In this document: positions 56,930 through 64,000 of the stretch, in pieces | Layout: every line of letters starts with the position of its first letter | How positions within the stretch are numbered: the first letter of the stretch is position 1 | Assembly: GCF_016427605.1 (NCBI RefSeq) | Contig: NZ_JAELXQ010000002.1 | Coordinates: 558,001-622,000 of the forward strand | Direction: 5' to 3' | Length of the DNA: 64,000 bases | DNA from: Ochrobactrum sp. Q0168 | Lineage (GTDB): Bacteria; Pseudomonadota; Alphaproteobacteria; Rhizobiales; Rhizobiaceae | Translations under genes and position numbers: made by a program | The notes under the pieces: generated by a model | Seen by the model: only the letters and a program-made list of their open reading frames with translations | Database searches by the model: none | Told to the model about the DNA's origin: nothing

Positions 56930-57249
56930 ATTCACCGTTGGTTCCGTTACAAGCTTGTAGCAAATTCGTCAAAGATTGAACGGGCTGTTGCCCATTGCAT
57001 ACTGACATTGATATATGCCGTTGCGAAATAAGTATCAATAGGCTTGGAGTTTGCCCCTTTTTTCGGGAAATTCCGTTGCATATTTTTATGGTCGCTAAGG
57101 TTTTGTACGGGAACCAGTCTGTGATAGGGGTGTTCCGACTTGACGACCAGAAAGAGATAGAGCGGTTTGGGCCTTTGCGCTAAAACCGTTCCGAATGACA
57201 ACCGGGCCGGATTGCTGGCCGATAGTGAATAAACCTCAAGGGAGGCGAA
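56930..57249. other. Divergent irr-fabA intergenic region
   Basis: 320 bp, AT-richer than its surroundings, holding both promoters. I do not see a clear iron-control element (ICE-type dyad) or any small gene. fabA is preceded by a strong GGGAGG ribosome-binding site. Confidence 0.4.
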
Positions 57250-57768
57250 ATGGCAGAACAGAAATCAAGCTATGGCTATGAAGAACTTCTCAGCTGCGGA
57301 CGCGGCGAGCTGTTCGGCCCCGGCAATGCCCAGCTTCCCCTGCCGCCCATGCTCATGGTGCACCGCATCACCGATATTTCCGAAACCGGCGGCGAATTCG
57401 GCAAGGGCTATATCCGCGCCGAATACGACGTGCGCCCCGACGACTGGTATTTTCCATGCCATTTTCAGGGCAACCCGATCATGCCGGGCTGCCTCGGTCT
57501 GGACGGCATGTGGCAGCTGACCGGCTTCTTCCTTGGCTGGCTCGGCGAACCTGGCCGCGGCATGGCGCTGTCGACCGGCGAAGTGAAGTTTAAGGGCATG
57601 GTGCGCCCGCACACCAAGCTTCTCGAATATGGCATCGACTTCAAGCGCGTCATGCGCGGACGCCTCGTGCTCGGCACCGCCGACGGCTGGCTGAAAGCCG
57701 ATGGCGAAGTGATCTACAGGGCCACCGATCTGCGCGTCGGCCTTTCAAAGGACGGCGACGGACAATAA
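57250..57768 (+). CDS. fabA: 3-hydroxydecanoyl-ACP dehydratase/isomerase
   Basis: Introduces the cis double bond for unsaturated fatty acids. 172 residues, normal for FabA, with active-site His71 in [20 protein letters not shown] and Asp85 in LGLDGMWQ. First of the fabA-fabB-fabI cluster. Strong GGGAGG 7 bases before ATG. Confidence 0.97.
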   Translation: MAEQKSSYGYEELLSCGRGELFGPGNAQLPLPPMLMVHRITDISETGGEFGKGYIRAEYDVRPDDWYFPCHFQGNPIMPGCLGLDGMWQLTGFFLGWLGEPGRGMALSTGEVKFKGMVRPHTKLLEYGIDFKRVMRGRLVLGTADGWLKADGEVIYRATDLRVGLSKDGDGQ

Positions 57769-57930
57769 TCGTCTGAACCAACCATCATTCACGGGCGCGA
57801 CGGCAAAAAATGAACAGTTTTCATGCGGTCGCGCTCAAAACATGCGAAGATCGCACCTATGTAACGGCGACGAGGCAGTCTTGACCCAAGCGGCTGCCGC
57901 TCGACGAGCAAGGGTGTAAAGGAGAACGCG

Positions 57931-59154
57931 ATGCGGCGTGTGGTCGTAACGGGTATGGGGATCGTATCCTCGATTGGCAACAACACCGAAGAGGTGACGG
58001 CCTCGCTGCGCGAAGCCAAATCCGGCATCTCGCGCGCGGAAGAATATGCCGAACTGGGTTTCCGCTGCCAGGTGCACGGCGCACCGAAAATCGATGTCGA
58101 ATCCCTCGTGGACCGTCGCGCCATGCGCTTCCACGGTCGCGGCACTGCCTGGAATCACATCGCCATGGATCAGGCGATTGCCGATGCAGGTCTTTCGGAA
58201 GACGAAGTCTCCAACGACCGCACCGGCATCATCATGGGTTCGGGCGGCCCTTCGACCCGCACCATCGTCGATTCCGCCGACATAACCCGTGAAAAGGGTC
58301 CAAAGCGCGTCGGTCCTTTCGCCGTGCCGAAAGCCATGAGCTCGACGGCATCCGCGACGCTGGCGACCTTCTTTAAGATCAAGGGTATCAATTATTCGAT
58401 CTCTTCGGCCTGCGCGACATCCAACCATTGCATCGGCAATGCGTTCGAGATGATCCAGTATGGCAAGCAGGACCGCATGTTTGCGGGCGGCTGCGAAGAT
58501 CTCGACTGGACGCTCTCCGTGCTGTTCGACGCCATGGGCGCGATGGCAACGAAATATAACGACACGCCTGCCACTGCATCGCGCGCCTATGACAAGAACC
58601 GCGACGGTTTCGTGATTGCCGGCGGCGCCGGTGTTCTGGTGCTGGAAGACCTCGAAACCGCGCTTGCGCGCGGCGCGAAGATTTATGGCGAAATTGTCGG
58701 CTATGGCGCAACGTCCGACGGCTACGACATGGTCGCTCCGTCCGGCGAGGGCGCGATCCGCTGCATGAAGATGGCGCTTTCGACCGTCAAGACCAAGATC
58801 GACTACATCAACCCGCACGCAACTTCGACGCCAGCTGGCGACGCGCCGGAAATCGAAGCCATCCGTCAGGTGTTCGGCTCGGGCGACGCCTGCCCGCCGA
58901 TTGCCGCGACCAAGTCGCTGACCGGCCATTCGCTGGGCGCAACGGGCGTGCAGGAAGCGATCTATTCGCTTTTGATGATGCAGAACAATTTCATTTGCGA
59001 AAGCGCGCATATCGAAGAATTGGACCCTGCCTTTGCGGACATGCCGATCGTCCGCAAGCGCATCGATAATGCTCAGCTCAATACCGTGCTCTCCAACTCC
59101 TTCGGGTTTGGCGGCACCAATGCGACGCTGGTTTTCCAGCGCTATCAGGGCTGA
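57931..59154 (+). CDS. fabB: 3-oxoacyl-ACP synthase I
   Basis: Elongating condensing enzyme, needed with FabA for unsaturated fatty acids. 407 residues with the Cys-His-His triad Cys161 (SSACATS), His296 ([11 protein letters not shown]) and His333 (GHSLGATG). It follows fabA after 162 bp; fabI begins 13 bp after its stop, so fabB-fabI are one transcript. Confidence 0.96.
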   Translation: MRRVVVTGMGIVSSIGNNTEEVTASLREAKSGISRAEEYAELGFRCQVHGAPKIDVESLVDRRAMRFHGRGTAWNHIAMDQAIADAGLSEDEVSNDRTGIIMGSGGPSTRTIVDSADITREKGPKRVGPFAVPKAMSSTASATLATFFKIKGINYSISSACATSNHCIGNAFEMIQYGKQDRMFAGGCEDLDWTLSVLFDAMGAMATKYNDTPATASRAYDKNRDGFVIAGGAGVLVLEDLETALARGAKIYGEIVGYGATSDGYDMVAPSGEGAIRCMKMALSTVKTKIDYINPHATSTPAGDAPEIEAIRQVFGSGDACPPIAATKSLTGHSLGATGVQEAIYSLLMMQNNFICESAHIEELDPAFADMPIVRKRIDNAQLNTVLSNSFGFGGTNATLVFQRYQG

Positions 59155-59167
59155 GGGAGAGGGGAAT

Positions 59168-59986
59168 ATGGAAGGTTTGATGCAAGGAAAACGCGGCCTC
59201 ATCATGGGGGTCGCGAATAATCATTCTCTGGCATGGGGCATCTCGAAGCAACTCGCCGCACAGGGCGCAGAACTGGCTTTCACCTATCAGGGCGATGCGC
59301 TGGGCAAGCGCGTGAAGCCGCTGGCCGAACAGGTCGGCTCGGATTTCGTGCTGCCTTGCGATGTTGAAGATATCGAGTCGGTCGACGCGGTTTTTGCCGA
59401 GATCGAAAAGAAGTGGGGCAAGCTCGATTTCATCGTTCACGCCATCGGTTTTTCCGACAAGACCGAACTGAAGGGCCGTTACGCAGACGTCACCACGCGC
59501 GATAATTTCAGCCGGACCATGGTGATTTCCGCCTACTCCTTCACGGAAATGGCACAGCGCGCCGAAAAGCTCATGAAGGACGGCGGCTCGATCCTGACGC
59601 TGACCTATGGCGGCTCGACCCGCACGATCCCGAACTACAATGTCATGGGCGTTGCCAAGGCGGCCCTTGAAGCCATGGTTCGCTATCTGGCTGCCGATTA
59701 CGGCCCGCAGGGCATCCGCGTCAACGCCATTTCAGCAGGCCCGGTGCGCACGCTGGCCGGTGCAGGCATCGGCGATGCGCGCGCGATCTTCAGCTATCAG
59801 CGCCGCAATTCACCGCTGCGCCGCACGGTCGATATCGACGATGTCGGCAAATCGGCTGTCTATCTCCTGTCCGACCTGTCGAGCGGCGTGACCGGCGAAA
59901 TCCACTATGTTGATTCCGGCTACAACATCGTTTCGATGCCGACGCTGGAGGAGCTGAAAAGCTCTGACGCCGAACGCGGCGAATAA
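59168..59986 (+). CDS. fabI: Enoyl-ACP reductase (NADH), FabI type
   Basis: Last reduction step in each elongation cycle. 272 residues from ATG 59168 (GAGAGGGG upstream); the longer frame lies inside fabB. Glycine-rich cofactor region GLIMGVANNHSLAWGI; catalytic Tyr147, Tyr157 and Lys164 (YNVMGVAK). Standard triclosan-type FabI. Confidence 0.96.
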   Translation: MEGLMQGKRGLIMGVANNHSLAWGISKQLAAQGAELAFTYQGDALGKRVKPLAEQVGSDFVLPCDVEDIESVDAVFAEIEKKWGKLDFIVHAIGFSDKTELKGRYADVTTRDNFSRTMVISAYSFTEMAQRAEKLMKDGGSILTLTYGGSTRTIPNYNVMGVAKAALEAMVRYLAADYGPQGIRVNAISAGPVRTLAGAGIGDARAIFSYQRRNSPLRRTVDIDDVGKSAVYLLSDLSSGVTGEIHYVDSGYNIVSMPTLEELKSSDAERGE

Positions 59987-60001
59987 GCGTTCCAGAATTA
60001 C

Positions 60002-60030
60002 AAAAGCCGCCCTTCGGGGCGGCTTTTTTA
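60002..60030 (+). terminator. Rho-independent terminator downstream of fabI
   Basis: Stem AAAAGCCGCCC/GGGCGGCTTTT with TTCG loop (60002-60012, 60017-60027) and a T-run. Near-symmetric, so it may also serve the convergent methyltransferase gene. Confidence 0.92.
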
Positions 60031-60032
60031 TT

Positions 60033-61055
60033 TCACTTCTTCGCATCGAAGATTTTGAAACCTTCCGCTTCTTCCAGTGTCGTCACCGACTTGAACAGGC
60101 CCTTGAGCATGACCTCATAGGGCAGCTGCCGGTTGGCGACCATCAGAAGACGACCGCCGGGTTTGAGGCGTGACGCCGCAGCCGCGATAAAGCTCTGGCC
60201 AAGCGAAACATCCGTCACGCGCCCTTCGTGAAAGGGCGGGTTCATGATGACCGTGTCGTAAATGCCGGTCACCTTCTCGCTGGTAATGTCGAACCAGTTG
60301 AAGGAAATCGGCACCGACGCCCCCAGACGCTCCAGATTGCCGCGCGCGGCCTCCAGCGCCTCGTAATCGGCTTCAAACAGATCGATGGACTTGATGCGGT
60401 CGGCATATTTCAGGCTTTGCGCTGCAAGATAACCCCAGCCCGCGCCAAAATCTGCGACAGTGCCGAACACGATCTTTTCCATATGCGGCACCAGCAGCGC
60501 CGATCCCTTGTCGATCACGCCATGTGAGAACATGCCCGGCTCGGTGCGGAACACATCATCGATTGCGCTTTCCAGCGGACGCAGCGCAGCGATGAAATCA
60601 TCGTCCAGATCGGCGGGGCGCTGAAGCCAGAAGGCCACCGCATGGTTCTTGGACAGGCGGTCGCTGATTTCAGCGATATTGCCAACCCATTTGCGGAAAC
60701 TGTCGACGCCTAGCTTCTTGTCACCACAGACGACGATCCACCCGCCGGGCTGAACGCGCGCCAGAAGCTCGGAGAACCACGCCTCGTTGCGTCCACGGTG
60801 TTTTCCGAGCAGGAGTAGCCCGCCGTCAAAACGGCTCTCTGCGGCCAATCTGGGCTCTGCGCGAAAGCCTTCCTTGCTGAGCGCCAGAAAATCGGGACGC
60901 CATGGCTGCAGACAGGTCAGAACCTGTTTCCATTCGGGATCGAGAAGCCGGTCAGCGGAAAGGCCGCAGGCGAGGAAGGATTGCCCATCTTCGGGCATAT
61001 CGAGAATGCCCTGTTCGAAGGGCAGAAAAAGTGTTTTCTGTGCCGGTGTCATCAT
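60033..61055 (-). CDS. RsmC-like class I SAM methyltransferase (16S rRNA guanine-N2 type)
   Basis: 340 residues. A degenerate N-terminal methyltransferase half is followed by a catalytic half with SAM-binding VADFGAGWGYLAAQSL and the N2-methylguanine motif NPPFHEGR. Two-domain organisation as in RsmC/RlmG. The target nucleotide is inferred, not proven. It ends at the terminator shared with fabI. Tandem ATG codons (61055/61052) are possible starts. Confidence 0.87.
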   Translation of the reverse strand: MMTPAQKTLFLPFEQGILDMPEDGQSFLACGLSADRLLDPEWKQVLTCLQPWRPDFLALSKEGFRAEPRLAAESRFDGGLLLLGKHRGRNEAWFSELLARVQPGGWIVVCGDKKLGVDSFRKWVGNIAEISDRLSKNHAVAFWLQRPADLDDDFIAALRPLESAIDDVFRTEPGMFSHGVIDKGSALLVPHMEKIVFGTVADFGAGWGYLAAQSLKYADRIKSIDLFEADYEALEAARGNLERLGASVPISFNWFDITSEKVTGIYDTVIMNPPFHEGRVTDVSLGQSFIAAAASRLKPGGRLLMVANRQLPYEVMLKGLFKSVTTLEEAEGFKIFDAKK

Positions 61056-61122
61056 GATCGTTCTTTACCCCGCAAGATCGCATCCGAAAAGTCCGCACGA
61101 CCCCTATGGTTCCCTGGAAACA

Positions 61123-61150
61123 ACAAAAAAGCGCGCCCGAGGGCGCGCTT
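61123..61150 (-). terminator. Rho-independent terminator of pnp
   Basis: Stem GCGCGCC/GGCGCGC around CGAG at 61131-61148, flanked by an A-run that becomes a T-run in minus-strand reading. Confidence 0.88.
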
Positions 61151-61175
61151 TCCGATTTCACAAGCGATGCAGAGC

Positions 61176-63317
61176 TTATTCAGCGTCTGCTTCCGCCTTC
61201 TTTTCCTGGGCAACTTCCTTGCCGGTTTCCTGATCGACGACCTTCATCGACAGGCGAACCTTGCCGCGTTCGTCGAAGCCCATCAGCTTGACCCAGACCT
61301 TCTGGCCTTCCTTGACCACATCGGTGGTCTTGGCAACGCGGTCGGAAGCGAGCTGCGAGATGTGAACCAGACCGTCACGCGGGCCGAAGAAGTTCACGAA
61401 AGCGCCGAAGTCAGCGGTCTTGACGACCGTGCCTTCGTAGATTTCGCCGACTTCCGGCTCGGCAACAATCGAGTGAATCCACTTCTTGGCGGCTTCGATT
61501 TCCTTGCCGTTCGACGATGCGATCTTCACCGTGCCGTCGTCTTCGATGTTGATCTTGGCGCCGGTCTTTTCCACGATTTCGCGGATGACCTTGCCGCCCG
61601 AACCGATAACATCACGGATCTTGTCGGTCGGGATGTTCATCACTTCGATGCGCGGAGCGAATTCGCCGAGTTCTTCACGCGACGTGGACAGAGCCTTCGA
61701 CATTTCTCCGAGGATGTGAACGCGACCGCCCTTGGCCTGTTCCAGAGCGACCTTCATGATCTCTTCGGTGATACCGTCGATCTTGATGTCCATCTGCAGC
61801 GAGGTGATGCCGTTTTCCGTACCGGCAACCTTGAAGTCCATGTCGCCGAGGTGATCTTCGTCACCGAGAATGTCGGAGAGAACGGCGAAGCGTTCGCCTT
61901 CCTTGATGAGGCCCATGGCGATACCGGCCACCGGACGGGCAAGCGGAACGCCTGCGTCCATCAGAGCCAGCGACGTGCCGCAAACCGTTGCCATCGAGGA
62001 CGAACCGTTGGATTCGGTGATCTCCGAAACAGCGCGGATCGTGTACGGGAACTGCTCGGCGGCAGGCAGCATCGGATGGATAGCGCGCCATGCGAGCTTG
62101 CCATGACCGATTTCGCGACGGCCCGGCGAACCCATGCGACCGGTTTCACCAACCGAATAGGGCGGGAAGTTGTAGTGCAGCATGAAAGGCTGCTTGTAGG
62201 TGCCGGTCAGGGCGTCGATCATCTGTTCGTCTTCGCCGGTGCCGAGCGTGGCGACAACGATAGCCTGCGTTTCACCGCGGGTGAACAGAGCCGAACCGTG
62301 GGTGCGCGGCAGAAGGCCGACTTCCGAAACGATCGGACGAACGGTCGAAAGATCGCGACCGTCGATGCGGGTGCCGGTATCGAGAATGTTCCAGCGAACA
62401 ATCTTGGCCTGCAGATGCTTGAAAATGGTCGCGAACTGTTCCGGCGACATTTCCGTTTCTTCCACGCCTTCCGGGAAGAAATGCGCCTTCGCCTTTGCCT
62501 TGGCGGCATCAACGGCGGCGTAACGGGCCTGCTTTTCAGTGATCTTGTAAGCGTCGCGCAGGTCGTTTTCGACAACGGCCAGCATCTTGGCTTCGAGGGC
62601 CGAGAGATCTTCCGGCTGGAAGTCGCGCGGTTCCTTGGCAGCAACTTCAGCAAGCTTGATGATTGCTTCGATGACCGGCTGGAAGCCCTTCTGGCCGAAC
62701 ACGACGGCGCCGAGCATGACTTCTTCGGAAAGTTCCTGTGCTTCGGATTCAACCATCAGCACGGCTTCCGACGTACCGGCGACAACCAGATCGAGCTTCG
62801 ATTCCGGCATTTCGTCGATATTCGGGTTCAGAACATATTCGCCATTGATGTAGCCGACGCGCGCGCCGCCGATCGGGCCCATGAAAGGCACGCCCGAAAT
62901 GGTGAGCGCGGCGGAAGCGGCAACCATCGACAGAACGTCCGGATCGTTTTCCAGATCGTGCTGGACGACAGTGATGACAACCTGCGTGTCGTTCTTGTAG
63001 CCGTCAACGAAGAGGGGACGGATCGGACGGTCGATCAGGCGCGAAACGAGGGTTTCGTTTTCGCTCGGACGGCCTTCACGCTTGAAGTAACCGCCGGGGA
63101 TCTTGCCGGCAGCATAGGTCTTTTCCTGATAATTGACCGTCAGCGGGAAGAAATCCTGGCCCGGCTTCGGTTCCTTGGCAGAAACGACAGTCGCCAGAAC
63201 GACGGTTTCACCATAGGTTGCGAGAACTGCGCCGTCAGCCTGACGGGCGATCTTGCCGGTTTCGAGCGTGAGCGGACGACCGCCCCATTCGATTTCCACT
63301 TTGTGGGTATTGAACAT
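61176..63317 (-). CDS. pnp: Polynucleotide phosphorylase
   Basis: 3'-5' phosphorolytic exonuclease of the degradosome. 713 residues: two RNase PH-like domains separated by a helical linker, with [13 protein letters not shown] and [21 protein letters not shown] (catalytic Asp/Ser region), then the KH domain ([20 protein letters not shown], about 560-580) and the S1 domain ([20 protein letters not shown]). It lies downstream of rpsO, the classic rpsO-pnp order, with a repeat-filled spacer. Confidence 0.97.
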   Translation of the reverse strand: MFNTHKVEIEWGGRPLTLETGKIARQADGAVLATYGETVVLATVVSAKEPKPGQDFFPLTVNYQEKTYAAGKIPGGYFKREGRPSENETLVSRLIDRPIRPLFVDGYKNDTQVVITVVQHDLENDPDVLSMVAASAALTISGVPFMGPIGGARVGYINGEYVLNPNIDEMPESKLDLVVAGTSEAVLMVESEAQELSEEVMLGAVVFGQKGFQPVIEAIIKLAEVAAKEPRDFQPEDLSALEAKMLAVVENDLRDAYKITEKQARYAAVDAAKAKAKAHFFPEGVEETEMSPEQFATIFKHLQAKIVRWNILDTGTRIDGRDLSTVRPIVSEVGLLPRTHGSALFTRGETQAIVVATLGTGEDEQMIDALTGTYKQPFMLHYNFPPYSVGETGRMGSPGRREIGHGKLAWRAIHPMLPAAEQFPYTIRAVSEITESNGSSSMATVCGTSLALMDAGVPLARPVAGIAMGLIKEGERFAVLSDILGDEDHLGDMDFKVAGTENGITSLQMDIKIDGITEEIMKVALEQAKGGRVHILGEMSKALSTSREELGEFAPRIEVMNIPTDKIRDVIGSGGKVIREIVEKTGAKINIEDDGTVKIASSNGKEIEAAKKWIHSIVAEPEVGEIYEGTVVKTADFGAFVNFFGPRDGLVHISQLASDRVAKTTDVVKEGQKVWVKLMGFDERGKVRLSMKVVDQETGKEVAQEKKAEADAE

Positions 63318-63681
63318 ATCTTGTCCTCATAGGGAGACGCCGCGCAAGGCGCTAAGGCATCTCCGTGGTTGGCGGACACGCCACGGGCAAGACAACGGGA
63401 AGCTCAGCCTGATAGTATGATCTTGTCCGAAAACCGGTTCCCACTTTTCGGGATCATACTTTTCCGGGGTATTCTCTCATCCGAAAAGTCTGCAACTTTT
63501 CGGGATATACCCGCCGAACTACCTGCAATCCTGCCCCATGACTGGTCCATGTCATGAGCCTTTTCGGCTCTCGGGCAACCCGATCCGGGCTTGTTGGTCC
63601 GGGGCGGGAAATAAGGGCACATGCCCTATTCTTCGCATTATCCGACGCAAACCGCTTCGCGCCTTTGCTGGACATGCTTTC
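63318..63681. repeat. rpsO-pnp spacer with several palindromic repeat pieces
   Basis: No gene. Contains GTATGATC/GATCATAC (about 63414-63468) around CCGAAAACCGGTTCCCACTTTTCGG, a second dyad GGGTAT/ATACCC (about 63457-63510) around CCGAAAAGTC and TTTTCGG, and a TAGAGC-family tail fragment (about 63632-63682: GCATTATCCGACGC, CTTTGCTGGACATGC). The cores match the copies at 52155 and 14144. Confidence 0.6.
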
Positions 63682-63715
63682 AAAATCAAACGGGCGACGT
63701 TCAGCACGTCGCCCG
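63682..63715 (-). terminator. Rho-independent terminator of rpsO
   Basis: Stem CGGGCGACGT/ACGTCGCCCG (63691-63700 with 63706-63715), loop of five, then TTTGATTTTG in minus-strand reading. The weak T-run allows partial read-through to pnp. Confidence 0.8.
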
Positions 63716-63723
63716 ATTTACCG

Positions 63724-63993
63724 TTAACGGCGCAGGCCGAGACGGCTGATCAGCGCCTGGTAGCGCGCTGCGTCCACGCCCTTGACATAGTCAAGAAGAC
63801 GGCGGCGCTGCGAAACCAGCTTCAGAAGGCCGCGACGCGAATGATTGTCATTCTTGTGGCCCTTGAAGTGTTCGGTGAGGTTGGCGATACGCTCGGAAAG
63901 AACGGCAACCTGAACTTCAGGAGAACCGGTGTCGCCTTCCTTGGTGGCGTATTCCTTGATAAGTGCTTGCTTGCGCTCAGCAGTAATCGACAT
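63724..63993 (-). CDS. rpsO: 30S ribosomal protein S15
   Basis: 89 residues, full length: [30 protein letters not shown], then [31 protein letters not shown] and LISRLGLRR. Binds 16S rRNA and organises the 30S platform. Complete in the window, starting 7 bases from its end. pnp follows on the same strand. Confidence 0.97.
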   Translation of the reverse strand: MSITAERKQALIKEYATKEGDTGSPEVQVAVLSERIANLTEHFKGHKNDNHSRRGLLKLVSQRRRLLDYVKGVDAARYQALISRLGLRR

Positions 63994-64000
63994 CGTACAC

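Noticed and set aside
60981-63332. Long plus-strand ORF (783 codons) opposite pnp
   Set aside because: Antisense shadow of a highly biased GC-rich gene; pnp on the other strand is unmistakable.

Overview
This is a chromosomal window from an alphaproteobacterium of the Brucella/Ochrobactrum group (Hyphomicrobiales). The evidence is the gene content and order: dnaA beside rpsT, recF-moeB-dnaN, irr divergent from fabA-fabB-fabI, an Omp25/31-type beta-barrel protein, a FYDLN-family acidic protein, a double-SBP yejABEF operon, and repeat elements that look like the Bru-RS and other short palindromic repeats of this lineage. The exact species cannot be told from sequence reading alone. The body of the window is GC-rich core genome. 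The exception is an AT-rich patch at about 2.5-4.7 kb.

Layout. 1-2.5 kb: 5' part of an acetoacetyl-CoA synthetase gene and an acyltransferase-3 gene. 2.5-4.9 kb: AT-rich accessory patch at the 3' side of tRNA-Ala(GGC), with two secreted proteins that I read as a candidate AB-type toxin: an HHxxP-type nuclease-like protein and a small two-cysteine protein. 5.2-10 kb: FYDLN protein, then aroA-cmk-rpsA. 10-12.9 kb: outer-membrane protein, YeiH-type transporter and its divergent LysR regulator. 12.9-17.4 kb: lytic transglycosylase, recR, ybaB, dnaX, 4.5S RNA. 17.4-21.4 kb: HIT protein, nudC, pheA, kdsB, cytochrome c. 21.5-30.2 kb: yejA-yejA-yejB-yejE-yejF peptide importer, coupled to a 2-hydroxyacid dehydrogenase. 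30.2-37 kb: GNAT, moeB-like, recF, dnaN, dnaA and rpsT. 37-39 kb: enoyl-CoA hydratase and mutM. 39-50.6 kb: complete Tad/Flp pilus locus. 50.7-56.4 kb: M17 aminopeptidase, SH3 protein, glycerate dehydrogenase-like, alpha/beta hydrolase, NlpC/P60 and MarR. 56.4-60 kb: irr and fabA-fabB-fabI. 60-64 kb: RsmC-like methyltransferase, pnp and rpsO.

How the parts work together. aroA-cmk-rpsA, recR-ybaB-dnaX and recF/dnaN/dnaA/rpsT are conserved information-processing blocks. The 850-bp region upstream of dnaA carries a perfect CtrA-type box (TTAA-N7-TTAA), a perfect DnaA box and a tight cluster of four GANTC (CcrM) sites, so dnaA is probably wired into the cell-cycle circuit. CtrA-like half-sites also precede the Flp pilin, cpaB and tadD, suggesting cell-cycle control of the pilus locus. 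The Tad locus has a minus-strand arm (TadE, TadE-like, secretin-N-like), a plus-strand arm (flp, cpaA-F, tadB, tadC) and tadD convergent at the end.

The least ordinary item is the candidate secreted nuclease/B-subunit pair. It is a hypothesis from motifs and context, not an established system.
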